DNA of 64,000 bases from Chimonanthus salicifolius (GCA_013350335.1 CM023539.1:69336781-69400780); one strand, 5' to 3'. Shown: positions 24,198 through 36,954, numbered from the stretch's first letter. Made by a program: numbers and translations. Notes: generated from the letters alone by a model not told the origin.

Positions 24198-24243
24198 ATA
24201 ATTTTCGTCCCGAAAATCGAACGAAGTAGGATTTCAAAGTAAA

Positions 24244-27192
24244 TCATACAAACAATTCAGGGTGAGATGTTCTCATCTCCGATTCCAATTCCCAGGTGGC
24301 TTCCTCAACACCATGTCGATCCCATACCACCTTGACGAACTGAATCGCTCGGTTACACAATACCCTTTGCTCACTCTCCAATATTTTGACCGGCTTCTCG
24401 ACATAAGTGACGTCGCTTTGCACATCTAGATCTTGCACATTCAAAACACGAGACGGATCAGGGTTGTACTTCCTCAGCATCGACACATGGAATACATCAT
24501 GTAGAGACGCCAATTGCGAAGGAAGTGCCAACTGATAGGCTACATCTCCCATCCTTCTGATAATTGAAAACGGTCCCACATATCTTGGCGACAATTTTCC
24601 TTTCTTCCCAAATCTCATGTGCCCTTTTCGTGGCGAGACCTTCAAGAATACCATGTCTCCTACTTCAAATTCGAGAAACCTCCTTCTTTTATCAGCATAG
24701 CTCTTTTGCCGACTCTGTGCGGTCAACAAATGTTGACGTATCAACTGGATCTGTGCAGTAGTTTCTGCAACCAACTCGGGTCCTATCAGTGCAGGTTCGC
24801 CGACCTCAGTCCAGCACACTGGTGACCTGCATGGTCTACCATACAAAGCTTCGAATGGTGCCATCTGGAGGCTTGCTTGGTAGCTATTGTTATAAGAAAA
24901 CTCCACCAATGGCAAATGATCCTCCCATCCACCTTTGAAGTCTAGCATGCACGCCCTCAACATGTCCTCCAACGTTTGTATTGTTCTTTCCGATTGTCCA
25001 TCGGTCTGTGGATGGAATGCTGTGCTAATAAGTAGATCGGTCCCCATGGCCGACTGCATGCTCTGCCATACCCTGCCGGTGAATCGACCATCTCTATCAG
25101 ACACTATAGTCCGTGGGATACCATGTAATCTGATGACGTCTTTAATATATCTCCGACCCAATGTCTCTGATGAATCCGACATCTTGATAGGAATAAAATG
25201 CGCGGATTTGGTCAGTCGATCTACCACGACCCATATAGCGTCATTGCCCTTCGAGGACTTCGGCAACCCGGTCACAAAGTCCATGGAAATGTGCTCCCAT
25301 TTCCATTCCGGCACTGCTAAGGGTTTGAGTAACCCTGGTGGCTTCTGATGTTCTGTCTTAACCTGCTGATAAGTTAAACAATGAGCCACGAACTCTGCAA
25401 CATCCTTCTTGAGTCCATGCCACCAATAATGTCTTTTTAAGTCATGATACATTTTTGTGCTACCCGGATGAATGGACAGCTTGCTCTGATGTGCCTCTAT
25501 CAGTAATTCTTTTCTGCAGCTTCTTGGCACATAAATTCTACCCCGGAACATAAGACCATGTCCTGGTCGTAATTCCCAATCCGGTACAACCTCGCCAATA
25601 GACATCTTGGCCCATGTCTCTGCCATTTCCGGATCTGTTCGCTGCTCCTGTTCAATCTTTGTAACCATGTTGGACCGTATGATCAAATTGTACATACTCC
25701 CATGGTTTGTGATGTATAGATTAAACTCACGAATGGAATTCAACATCTCCCATTCAGTCCTGATCAAACATGCCACTGATGCATGAGACATGCAGCTGAG
25801 AGCATCTGCCACTTTGTTGGCCTTTCCCGGATGATATCGGAGAGCAAATTCATAGTCCGCCAGATATTCCATCCATCTGCGCTGCCTCAGGTTGAGCTGT
25901 TTCTGATCAAATAAATACTTCAAGCTCTTGTGATCTGAAAATATTTCAAACTTCTCACCATATAGATAGTGTCTCCAGCTTTTGAGAGCGAAGACCACCG
26001 TAGCTAATTCCAGATCATGTGTGGGGTAGAGGCGTTCATGTATCTTTAGTTGTCTTGAACCATATGCCACCACCCGATCATGTTGCATGAGTGAACATCC
26101 CAGTCCCTCTCCTGATGCATCACATTGTACTTCATAACCTTTGCCTCTTTCCGGCAAAACTAAAATAGGAGCAGTTGTAAGTCTCTCTTTCAGCTCCTCA
26201 AATCTCTGATTGCACAACTCTGACCATTCATATTTGACTCCTTTCTGCGTGAGTCGAGTCAATGGGGATGCAATTTTGGAGAAGTCCATGATAAACTTCC
26301 TATAATATCCAGCCAAACCCAGAAAGCTATGGATTTCAGTGACATTCTTTGGTGCTTTCCACTCACTTACTGCTGCCACCTTAGTTGGATCAACGGCTAT
26401 ACCATCTGCTGTTATAACATGCCCCAAGAATTTGACCTCAGGTAGCCAAAATTCGCATTTGCTTGCTTTGGCATACAACTGGTTCTGTCTCAAGGTGTTC
26501 AATACTATTCGTAGATGCTCAGCATGATCCTCCTGACTCTTAGAATAGATCAGGATATCGTCAATGAACACTATAACAAACCGATCCAGATATGGACGGA
26601 AGATTCTGTTCATTAAGTCCATGAACACATCCGGTGCGTTGGTAAGCCCAAATGGCATGACTACAAATTCAAATAGTCCATACCGTATTCTGAAAGCTGT
26701 CTTCTCGATATCTTCCTCCCTGACCCGGATTTGATGATAACCGGACATCAGGTCAATCTTGGAAAAGTGACTGGATCCCCTCAACTGATCGAATAAATCA
26801 TCGATCCTGGGTAGTGGATACTTGTTCCGGACAGTTAGCTGATTCAACTTCCGGTAGTCCACACACATTCTGAGTGAACCATCCTTCTTTTTCACGAACA
26901 ACACTGGAGCTCCCCATGACGATGTGTTGTTCCGAATGCAACCCAGTCTGAGTAATTCATCAAGCTGCTTCTTCAACTCGGACATTTCTGCTGGTGCCAT
27001 CCGATAATGGGGTAGAGACACTGGTGAGGTACCAGGATACAGCTTGATCTCAAAATTGAGCTCCCTCATAGGCGGTATACCAGGGAGTTCTTTTGGAAAG
27101 ACATCAACAAATTCTTTCACAATTGCTGGAAGTTCAGTGACTGGTGCTTTGTTGATGACAATATTGTTCAACACCACATGATGCAACTCTTC
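24244..27192 (-). pseudogene. pol (RT, RNase H, integrase, chromodomain-like tail), family B
   Basis: There are about 980 codons open without interruption. Order: linker [13 protein letters not shown]; reverse transcriptase with FIDDILIYS near 26550; RNase H with QCDASGEG and the THDLELA helix; integrase zinc finger (H...H...CLTY, with the last Cys now Tyr); DDE core ([37 protein letters not shown]); GPF motif ([11 protein letters not shown]); and a tail ending [21 protein letters not shown], typical of chromoviruses. Normally it is the downstream part of gag-pol, reached from protease through a TAG at 27193-27195. The enzyme domains look intact except for the finger Cys. The chromodomain-like tail would direct integration to heterochromatin in this family. 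Confidence 0.92.
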
Positions 27193-27599
27193 CTACAGTC
27201 TGCTTTGCTTGTCGGCACGAACTATATACTGTTTTCCCTCGGGTGACCAAAATGTCACTCTTCGGCGATAACAATCAATATTGGCTTCATAACCAGCCAA
27301 CCAGTCCATGCCAAATATAATATCGTACTCAGTTATGTCGAGTACTAGATAATTGAACTCAAATCTGAGTCCAGCGAGTTCTGTATTTATGGCTGTGCAT
27401 ATGAGTCCCAAAGACGTGTCTCCGACAGGGGATACTACTGTGAGTGTGGTGGACAGCTTTTGAACTAGTGTTCCAGTAGCAGTTATAAAGGATGCAGATA
27501 TAAAAGAGTGCAATGCTCCAGAATCAAACAATGCATAAGCATAAGAACTATTGACAACGGCCATACCTTGAATCACAGAATGATCCACATCCTCAGGAG
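27193..27599 (-). pseudogene. Protease segment of family-B gag-pol
   Basis: The segment holds a retropepsin-like domain with the active site FDSGALHSF near 27510, where the usual DSGAS has become DSGAL. The flap and C-terminal part (DIIFGMDWLAGY) are typical. It is in frame with pol but ends at TAG 27193-27195, where the family-A copy reads CAG. Upstream it is split from gag by the solo LTR, whose GTTCC duplication falls within the codons for PPEDVDH. Confidence 0.9.
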
Positions 27600-27604
27600 G
27601 TTCC

Positions 27605-30600
27605 TGTAACACCCCGCCCTTTTCACTCGAATTTTCAGAGTTTATTTTTTTTTTTTTTAAATATAATAATAATCAACAAGTGATCGGGGCGGAATGTCAC
27701 AACGCGAGTTAAGTTCGGATCTCTAAATCCGACCCTTAACTGGCCAAGCCCATGTGCGTATGAACTAAGTCCATAAAACTGATCCGCACATGGTACATAT
27801 ATAACTAGCGGAATTAATTTAGTCTAAATCTAACTGAGGTTATAATAGATCCTATGACTAATCCAATTTTCCATTCTTAGATAGCAAAGTACCTAATTTA
27901 TTCTCCAAAATTACTATATAACCTTAGTCTACCATTCATTCCAAACCATCCAAATAAATTCAACCATAGCATCTACTTAACTACTTATTACATGCCAACA
28001 TCTAATTACCAAATTACATTGTCCAAATAAGTCAAATAACAAGTCCATAAATAATCCATTCATAGTCCATTCCAATCATTCAAACCGCCCAACTTTTCGT
28101 GCTTGGTCCTCTTCTCCAACCACGTTCTTTCCTTTCCCTGCATCATCCACTAAGGATATAGATAGGGCGTTAGATCAACGCGCCCAGTAGTGTTTCCGAA
28201 TAGGGCTACCACATGGTTAGTAAAAAACATGCAAATAGTATAATAATAATACATGTGTGACAAAATTCTATAAAAACATGCTATGTATGAAATGAACATG
28301 TAATGAGTCCCACCCATCACCATTCAACATAGCCATCACTTGACGGGATTCTCATCGTCAAGGTAACCCACAGTGGTCTTTCGGACACCCCGACGGAGTG
28401 TGGCCTCCGGATTCCTCCTGATGGGATTCTCATCATCAGGGTACCCCACAGTGGTCTTTCGGACGCCCCGACGGAGTGTGGCCTCCGGTTACAACACCAT
28501 CATCCCATGCCATGCATGAGATGTCTATGCAAACATGTCATTTAAAAACATAACTTTACAATCATATAAGATATCAAAATCAACATAAAACAGCATATTA
28601 AATAGTGGTTACAACAAAGGTAGGAAACCTACTCAAACTTTGCTTAAGTGTCCGTTCCTTTTTGAGCTTCACCTGGTCACGACTCGCTCGTCGTTCAACT
28701 TCCGGTACCTTATCCATATATCAATCAATAAGTCATAACATCATTTACTTATTTAATCACATCATAGACCCATCCACATCAGGTGGGGTTCGTGTCCGTA
28801 CATCCAACCCTATGATCATTTCCATCATTGATCATTCGACTAGTATTTACAGTTTTTGCCATTGTCCGTAATTATCATGAATGATCCCCTAATTAAAACA
28901 ACCATAAGCTCCCATTTAAAACAGCCCATTAATTATCAAAACAGCCCCATGGGGTTCGGCCATACTCATAGTCGAACCCTAGGGTTCACTTGATCCAATC
29001 ATCACCATGATCACTCATGGTTTAATCATGCTAATTCAACCATGATCAATACATGGTTCAGCCATCCAAAGGCTGACCCAAATCAGTAACCATAACCCTA
29101 AGTAAACCAAATAAAAACCATAAAGCAACCCATGGGGTTTGGCCATTCACATGGCCGAACCTCATGGCTCTTTGGGATTCAATTCTTCTAATAATCTTTC
29201 ATCATTTATCCTGTATCTTAGGCATAAAAACAGCAAACCTAATTCTATTTAAACTCCTATAGAAACCCCATGGTATTGCATGGTTTCTAACTCTTTGATT
29301 TCACAACAATCATCAATCTCTTTCATGGGGTTCGGCCATTCAAGTTGGCCGAACCCTATGTCCATGAATTGATCCTTCAAACATGCATTATGTGTTATTT
29401 AAATCATGCAATATCAGTACCCTTTTGCTGCCCTTATATCTCTTAGAAACCCTCTAATTAAATTCATCCAAACAGTCCATAAAAGTCCATGGTTTCCATG
29501 TTTCCCAACATGAAAACCAAGATTCTTTTACATGGGGTTCGGCCCTCCATGGTGGCCGAACCCAATGGTTATGTTTACTGTTTTTAAACCTCAGATAATC
29601 ATGTAATAACAGTAAATAAAAATCAGGTTTTACCTTTCAAACAAACATCCAAAATCAACACAACTCCATGGGATTCGGCCATCCAAGATGGCCGATCCCC
29701 ATGGTCCATTTTTTTTCCAATTTTAATCCACTGATTTAGACCACATAACTTCCACCTTTTCTGATATCCAAACCCATGTTTTAACCCTCTTTAAAACATG
29801 TATTTTAAATCTATTACAAACATCTAACATCAGTCCCAACTTATATGGTTTTAACTTCTAAAAACCATCAAAACTAGCCACTTGTTTTCATGGGGTTCGG
29901 CCATGCTAAGTGGCCGAACCCAATGGTCCATTTCCATCTTTTAATCCACTGATTTTAGACCATATAAACTTCAGTCCCTATGTCAATCAGATCCATGTTT
30001 TTTAACCATTCTAAAACATGTATTTAAATCTTAAATCAAAACCCAAAAACAGTCCACAAAATCTATGGTTTTCATGTTTCAAAACATGAAAACCAAGCCA
30101 TCTCTTACATGGGGTTCGGCCCTTCATGGTGGCTGAACCCAATGGTTATTTTTACCATTTTAAATCCTCCATAATCAAGGTTAAACATTGGTGTATTCGG
30201 CCATGACCATGGCTCAATACATACCCTACTTGTTTTATGTTTTTAAACCAAAATATCATAAAGATACTTACCAAATTTTCCAAACTTCCTCCTTGTCTTT
30301 GATCCTTGTTTTCTCCCTTTTATTTCTTCTTTTCTTTTGCTGTTTTGTGCTTGAATATTTGATGCCAAAACCTCTGCTATTCCAGCCAAGAAGAACAACT
30401 AATTGGAGAGAGGAGAGAGGGAGAGAGAGATGAGGAAAATCTTAGGCTTTGCAATGATAAATTGGCCAAGTGATGGTGTTCATTGATTTTGTATTTCAGC
30501 CATCAACACCCCCATTACTCCTCATCAAGCCTTGCACAAACCAAGGAGTAACTTGCAGCCAAGCAAAGCACCCCTTGGCATTCTACCCATGCAGCCATTC

Positions 30601-31366
30601 ATATTCCCAAACAACTCACCTCCAATCCATGCATTTACATTTAATTTTCACCATGGAACCCACCAAAACAAGTCCCCAACGTGTGGGACTTGTTTTGGTT
30701 GGGTTGAGGCCAGCCAACCTCTTCAACTTACCCTTAAACTCACTGATTTACAGTCCCTTGAATTTCCATTTTGACTCACCCAACTCAAGGTATTTTATTC
30801 CAACCCAACTCATCACATTTAATGCATTTCATTTAATGCACATGAGTTAACTCACTTTTTGATTTAATTCCAACTCACCTCAGTCCCACTCAACTGATTT
30901 GACTCGTGTTTGAGCTCCCTTGAGGGTTCAAACGGTCAACAATAGTCAACTCGACCCGTTGGGTCCACTTTTAGCTCCTTGACCCATTTTGACAACATGA
31001 CCCATTTATGGTATTTTGGTCATTTCTAATTGGTTTTTACCTATGGATCAAGCCTACCCATTTTTCCTCCACTTGATTTCCAATCAAATAGGCTTAACCC
31101 CATTTAATTTAAAATCACAAAACGGTCAAATAACCCAGCAAGACCCGATGGGCCCCATTTGGGCCCTTTGACCCATTTAGCCATTTTTGACCCAAATGAT
31201 GAAAATTACCCAACCAATCAAACTTAACATTCATAATGTGCTCATATGATTTTATTTTGAGCAATGGGCCCCACTATTTCCTTACTTAACATCACAAAAT
31301 AATTAATTTAACAACTCAGGGGCATTTTGGTAATTTTCCACTTCATTGAGAAATTGGGGTGTTACA
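27605..31366 (-). mobile_element. Solo LTR nested in family-B gag-pol, A/B chimera
   Basis: This 3,762-bp LTR with TG...CA ends is flanked by the 5-bp direct repeat GTTCC (27600-27604 and 31367-31371), so it is a clean insertion whose interior was removed by LTR-LTR recombination. On the minus strand the first ~2.7 kb (31366 to ~28650) resembles the family-A LTR, including its start, the ACAAGTCCC stem, donor-like GTAAGTATC near 30271 and its palindrome series. The last ~1 kb (28620-27605) resembles the family-B LTR, including its ~80-bp direct duplication and its terminus. Confidence 0.9.
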
Positions 31367-31371
31367 GTTCC

Positions 31372-31934
31372 AGAGAAAATAGTCGTCCAGATTCGGTAGG
31401 ATTAGGCGCCCGTCCTGCCTGATTATAAGTCCTGCCTCCTCGGGAGTTAGCTGGCCTAGCTGGTGGACAGAAAGATCCTCTGGAATATGAGAGCTTATTG
31501 AGCTTTGGACAGTCTCTCTTGAAGTGACCCGGCTGATCACAGTGGAAACAGTTGTTGACCCCTCTGAATGACTGGGTGACTGATGCAGATGGGGAGGGCT
31601 GATTGGGACGAAAGCCCCCCGTGGACCCTGTAGATGGTGAGGGTCTACTGAAGTTCGGACGGAACCTCTTGTTGGGCTGGAAGCCACCCCTCCCACTTGG
31701 AGTTCGGCGGTTGTCAAACCGCACCATTGCATTCAACTCCTGTTCTGCTATTGTGGCCTTGCTGACCACCTCAGCCAATGTGGTGCACTTAAATATGGTC
31801 ACTTTGGCCCTGATGTTTGGCCGTAGAGCCCTCTCAAACTTTCTTGCCTTGCGAAGTTCTGTGTCCACCATATAGAATGCATAAATGGATAAACTGAGAA
31901 ATTCATGGTGATACTCTGCCACCGTCATAGAGCC
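31372..31934 (-). pseudogene. gag C-terminal part (capsid end, zinc knuckle), family B
   Basis: The segment begins just after the TAG at 31935-31937 with GSMTVAEYHHEFLSLS (retrotransposon gag capsid end). It passes through a Ser/Arg/Gly-rich linker (SGRGGFQPNKRF) and the zinc knuckle CFHCDQPGHFKRDC near 31545, and runs into the nested LTR. It is in the same frame as the upstream gag part and, after the LTR is discounted, the protease. The nucleocapsid knuckle is intact. Confidence 0.9.
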
Positions 31935-32642
31935 CTATACCAAGGACAGAAAAAGTTTCGTCTGTCGCTCCTTCTCCTCCTCGGGAAAGTAGTGTTCCAG
32001 AAAGGTTGCTGAAAACTCATTCCATGTCATGGCCGTCCTCTCCCTAACTGGTATGAGTGCCCTCTGCTTCTCCACCACCTCCCACCATTTACCGGCATCT
32101 TCTATCAATTGTGAAGTAGCCAATAGAATCCTGTCAGCATGACTCGAGATCTTAAGTAATTTTAAGATCTGACTGATCTTCTTCAGCCAATGCTCGGCTC
32201 CGACAGCCCCTTCCTTCCCTTTGAAGTAGGGAGGACGCTGTTGTTGAAATTCTCGTGCCATACTCCGGTCACTGGCATCCCTGGAACTTTCACTCCCATT
32301 CATATGTTGCTGGAGTACAGAGGTTACCACTGCTTGGACTAAGCCTTGAAGCTCAGGCGACACATGTGGTATATGTACACCACTGTTCCCTTCTCCCTCC
32401 TTCCGTGATGCATTCTCACTCCCTTTTTCTTCCCTCCAAGAGTGCTGTGATTCTTCCCCATTGTGAGACTTTTCATGAACAGATCGCTCCTCATCAGGTT
32501 GGGTTACCTCTTTCTCATGTATAGATGGCTCTTTCTCATGCACAGATTTTTCGTGTTGTGATAACACTTTCTCATGTTGCGTGATTTGCAACATCTTTTC
32601 CTTGCCTTTCTGGTTCTGAGGGATCCTTTTCTTTGGAGCCAT
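31935..32642 (-). pseudogene. gag N-terminal part, family B
   Basis: The segment starts at ATG 32642 (MAPKKRIPQNQKGK), preceded by the acceptor-like TTATGACTTAG. Its N-terminus is basic then charged, with degenerate repeats of HEK(E/S). Capsid homology follows from about residue 105 (VQAVVTSVLQQHMNG; YFKGKEGAVGAEHWLKK). It stops at TAG 31935 where the family-A copy reads CAA. The protein is the virion structural precursor. Confidence 0.9.
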
Positions 32643-33033
32643 TTCCCTAAGTCATAAAAACATTATTGACTTAGTTTCCTCGTACAGTTTGTATTTTTCA
32701 CAATTTGGGGGAGATTTCCAAATAAGCAAACTTGGTTTTCTATTTGTTTTTGAGGGGAGAGTCTCTAAATTCCCTAAGTTTGTTTTTCTCAAATGGGGAG
32801 TATTGGGGGATGTATATCCTATTTTGCTACGTTTGATAGATCAATTATAATAATGTACTTTTGTTATCTTTCACTGTTGTTCTCAGATTGATTTGTTCAG
32901 TCTGAGTCCACGAAGTAAATTAATCCGGCCCCCAGTCAGCGGACTCCGAAGAGTCGGTCAGTTGGGATTCTTATCTGTCAGTGAGACATGAAACCATCTT
33001 AATCTTACTTCGGAAGATTCAACTTCCCGTTTC

Positions 33034-33042
33034 GCTCTCAAC
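33034..33042 (-). other. Damaged primer-binding site, family-B reverse element
   Basis: Minus-strand sequence after the LTR end reads GTTGAGAGCG where other elements read GTTGGTATCAGAGCG. Five bases (GTATC) are missing, so tRNA-iMet pairing would be lost. Confidence 0.75.
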
Positions 33043-33462
33043 TGTAACACCACGCCCTTTTCACTCTAATTTTCAGAGTTTATAAACTTGTAATCAGCGC
33101 ACACCACTCTCATACACTCACTTAAAATATTTATTCATCCAACTCTTTTATTTAACTCACCCAAAACTCAACTCATTCATAAATGTAAGTCAACTAATAA
33201 ATTCCACTCAACTCCATCATTTATTTCAACTTAAACCCAACTAATACATTTACTCATCTTAACCCAATTAAGCTTTGAACTCAATTAATGGTCAAACATG
33301 TCAACCACAATCCATTGGGTCCAATTTGGCCATTTTGAGCCATTTATCAAAATTTGACCCAAATATGATTCTTGACCCGTTTAAGTTCATCTTATCCATT
33401 TATTTGTTTTGTAGTTAAAACTACTAACCATTGGGTCTTAATTGAACCATTGACCCATTTAA
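33043..33462 (-). repeat. Family-B 5' LTR with large internal deletion
   Basis: Only the last ~40 bp of the LTR (33043-33083) and a piece of its U3 (from about 33084, matching 23718 onward) remain. Roughly 3.3 kb between them is absent, and the U3 end is lost in gap 2. Comparison with 20349-24181 makes the junction clear: CAGAGTTTAT is followed directly by AAACTTGTAATCA. Confidence 0.85.
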
Positions 33463-33562
33463 NNNNNNNNNNNNNNNNNNNNNNNNNNNNNNNNNNNNNN
33501 NNNNNNNNNNNNNNNNNNNNNNNNNNNNNNNNNNNNNNNNNNNNNNNNNNNNNNNNNNNNNN
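33463..33562. other. Assembly gap (100 N)
   Basis: Exactly 100 N. Family-B U3 lies on the left and telomere-like repeat on the right. True size unknown. Confidence 0.97.
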
Positions 33563-36500
33563 TAAGGTTTTTAGATTTAGAGTTTAAAGTTTTAGGGTTT
33601 TACGGTTTTAGGTTTTAGGGTTTAGGTCTTAGGGTTTAGTGTTTAGAATTTTTGGGTTTTAGGGTTTAGGGTTTTAGGGTTTAGTATTTAGGGTTTTAGG
33701 GTTTAGGGTTTTAGGGTTTTAGGGGTTTAGGGATTAGGTTTTAAGGTTTAGGTTTTATGGCGTAGGGCTTTAGGGTTTTAAGGTTTTAGGGTTTAGATTG
33801 TAGGGTTCAGGGTTTTAGGGTTTTTGGTTTGGGGTTCAGGGTGTTTGGGTTTTATGGATTTAGGGTTTAGAGTTTAGGATTTTAGTGCTTTTGGGTTTAG
33901 GATTAGGGCTTTAGGGTTTCAGGTTTAGGGTTTAGCATTTCGGGTTTAGGTTTTAGGATTTAGCGTTTAGTTTTTAGGGTTGACGGTTTTAGGGATTAAG
34001 GGTTTAGGGTTTAGGTTTGACGGTGTTGGGGTTTTAGGGTTTTAAGATTTTAGGGTTTAGGGTTTTAGGGTTTTAGGGTTTAGAGTTTTAGGGTTTTAGG
34101 GTTTTAGTGTTTAGGATTTAGGGTTTTAGGGTTTTAGGGTGTTAGGGTTTAGGGTTTTAGAGTTTTAGGGGTTTAGGGTTTAGTGTTCTGGGTTTAGGGT
34201 TTAGGTTTGAGGGTTTAGAGTTTAGCGTTTACTGTTTACGGCTTAAGGCTTTATGGTTTAGGGTTTTAGGGCTTTAGGGTTTAGGATTTAGGGTTTAGGG
34301 TTTTAGGGTTTTAGGATTTTAGGGGTTTAGGGTTTAGGGTTTATGGTTTTAGGTTTTACAGTTTAGGATTTAGGCTTTCGGGTTTAGGATTTAGGGTTTT
34401 AGGATTTTTGGGTTTTAGGGGTTTAAGGTTATAGGGTTTAGTGTTTATGGTTTATGGTTTTAGGGTTTAGGGTTTCAGTGTTTTTGGTTTTAGGGGTTTA
34501 GGGTTTAGGGTTTAGGGTTTAGGATTAGGATTTAGGGTTTGGGGATTAGGGTTTTAGGGTATAGGGCTTAGGGTTTAGGGTTTAGGATTTTAGGGTTTTA
34601 GGTTCGTAGTGCTTCAGCTAGGTTTTTAGGATTTAAGGTTTAGGGTTTGAGGGTTTTAGTGTTTTAGGGTTTAGGGTTTTACGGGTTTAGGATTTTAGTG
34701 TTTAGTGTTTTAGGGTTTTAGGGTTTTGGGTTTAACGTTTTAGGGTTTTAGGATTTTTTGGCTTTAGGTGTTTAGGGTTTTAAGGGTTTAGGGGTTTAGG
34801 GTTTAGTGATCCGATTTTAGGTTTTAGGGTTTAGGGTTTTAGAGTTTTAGGGTTTTAAAGGTCTAGGGTTTGGAGTTTAGGGTTTAGGGTTTGGGGTTTT
34901 CAGGTTTAGGGTTTTAAGGTTTAGGGTTTAGGATTTTAGGCTTTTAGGAGTTTAGACTTTAGGGCTTCGAGTTTAGAGTTTGGGGTTTAGGTTTTTAGTT
35001 TTAGGGTTTTAGGGTCAGGGTTTAGGGTTTAGGGTTTTGGGTTCAGGGTTTTAGGGTTTTAGGGTTTTAGGGGATTAGAGTTTAGGGCTCGGCCTTTGGG
35101 TTTAGGTTTTTGGTTTTAGAGTTTTAAGGTTTTAGGGTTTAGGGTTTAAGGTTTTAAGGTTTTAGGGTTTTAATTCTAAGGGTTTAGGGTTTTAGGGTTT
35201 AAGGCTTTAAGGTTTAGTGTTCTAGAGTTTTGGGAGGTTTAGGGTTGAGGGCTTACGTTTTTGGTTTTCGGATTGACTGTTTTAGGGTTTTACGGGTTTA
35301 AGGTTTAGGGTTTGGGGTTATATGGTTTAGGGTTTTAGGGTTTTAGACTTTAGGGTTTACGGTTTAGGGTTATAGGGTTTAGGGTAGTGTTTTAAGGTTT
35401 TAGGGCTTGGGGTTTAGGATTTTGGCTTTAGGGTTGACAGTTTTAGGGTTTAGGCTTTCAGGGGTTTAAGGTTTAGGATTTAGGGCTTACAGTTTTAGGA
35501 CTTTTGGGTTTACGATTTAGGGTTTAGGGTTTAGTGTTTAGGGTTTAGGTTTTACTGTTTTAGGGTTTTAGGGTTTAGTGTTTAAGGTTTAGGGTTTAAG
35601 ATTAGGGTTTAGGGTTTTAGGGTTTTAGGGGTTTACGGTTCAGTGTTCTGGTTTTAGGATTTAGGGTTTAGGGTTTAGGATTTTAGGGTTTTGGGTTTTA
35701 GGAGTTTAGGGTTTTAGGGTTTTGAGGTTTTAGGGTTTTAGGTTTTAGGGTTTAGGGTTTAGGGTTTAGGTTTTTTGGTTTAGGGTTTAGGATTTAGGGT
35801 TTAGGATTTTAGGGTTTTAGGGGGTTAGGGTTTTAGGGTTTTGGGTTTTAGGGTTTAGAAATTAGGGTTTTAGGGTTTTAGGGGGTTAGGGTTTTAGGGT
35901 TTTGGGTTTTAGGGTTTAGGGATTAGGCTTTAGGGTTTTGGGTTTTAGGGTTTAGGAATTAGGGTTTTAGGGTTTTAGAGTTTAGGGTTTTACGCTTTTA
36001 GTGGTTTAGGGTTTAGGATTTAGGTTTTAGGGTTTAGGGTTTAGCGTATTAGGGTTTTAGGTTTAGGGTTTAGGGTTTAGGGTTTAAGGTTTAGGTTTTA
36101 TTAGGGTTTAGGGTTTGGGGTTTAGGGTTTTGGATTTTAGGATTTTATGGTTTTAGGGTTTAGGGTTTTAGGGTACGTTTTAGGATTTTGGGTTAAAGGT
36201 TTTAGGGTTTTCGATTTTTAGAGTTTATGGTTTTAGGGCTTTAGGGTTTAAGGTTTAGGGTTGTGGATTTACGGTTTACGGTTTAGGGTTTATGGTTTAG
36301 GATTTAGAGTCTAGGGTTTTGGGTTTAGGTTTAGGGTTTAGGGTTTTAGTGTTTTAGGGTTTTAGGATTTAGGGTTTTTGGGGTTTCGAGTTTTAGAGCT
36401 TTAGGGTTTAGGGTTTGGGGTTTAGGTTTTTTGGTTTATGGTTTAGGGTTTAGGATTTTAGGGTTTTAGGGGGTTAGGGTTTTATATTGTTAGGGTTTTA

Positions 36501-36954
36501 GGGTTTAGGATTTACGGTTTTAGGGTTTTAGGTTTGTAGGCTTTTAGGGTCTAGGGTTTTAGGGTTTTATGGTTTTGGGTTTAGGGTTTAGGTTTTAGGG
36601 TTTTAGGGTTTTATGGTTTAGGATTAGGGTTTTAGGGTTTTAGGGTTTAGGGTTTAGGGGTTGAGAGTTTAGGGTTTAGGATTGCGGGTTTAAAGTTTAC
36701 GGTTTAGGGTTTAGGGTTTAGAGTATAGGGTTTAGGGTTTAGGGTTTCGGGTTTAGTGTTTTAGCGTTTTATGGCTTTAGGTTTTTAGGGTTTTAGGGTT
36801 TTAGGGTTTAGGGTTTTAGGGGTTTAGGATTTTAGGGTTTTGGGCTTTTATGGTTTAGGGTCTAGGGTTTAGGTTTTTTGGTTTTGGGTTTAGGGTTTAG
36901 GGTTTAGGGTTTAGGATTTTAGGGTTTTAGGGGGTTAGGGTTTAGGATTTAGGG
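33563..36954 (+). repeat. Degenerate telomere-like array 1 (TTTAGGG type)
   Basis: About 3.4 kb is made of TTTAGGG, TTTTAGGG and one-base variants, G-rich strand on plus. Runs of perfect units are short (up to about four), and spacing drifts between 7 and 9 bp, so it is an old interstitial array rather than a functional chromosome end. Local duplications are visible, for example around 35815-35960 (TTAGGGGGTTAGGG blocks). It ends at about 36954, where unique-looking LTR debris begins. No gene seen. Confidence 0.93.

Larger units (their letters stand above)
20349..33462 (-). mobile_element. Family-B Ty3/gypsy chromovirus, reverse strand, with nested solo LTR
   Basis: The element is read right to left: remnant 5' LTR 33462-33043, damaged primer site, gag 32642-31372, nested solo LTR 31366-27605, protease 27599-27193, RT-RNase H-integrase-chromodomain 27192-24244, polypurine tract 24197-24190 and 3' LTR 24181-20349. 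It landed in the extra ORF of family-A copy 1. The right-hand target duplication cannot be checked because the 5' LTR runs into gap 2. Without the nested LTR, gag to integrase is one frame with two TAG codons. It is the best-preserved pol in the window. Confidence 0.92.

Noticed and set aside
24564..25348. Plus-strand frames opposite family-B pol
   Set aside because: Antisense shadows of the well-supported minus-strand integrase. The same shadows appear opposite other integrase copies (44931, 58012).
30470..30850. 126-codon frame in the chimeric solo LTR
   Set aside because: It lies across the ACAAGTCCC stem of U3 on the strand opposite to the LTR and has no counterpart as a protein.
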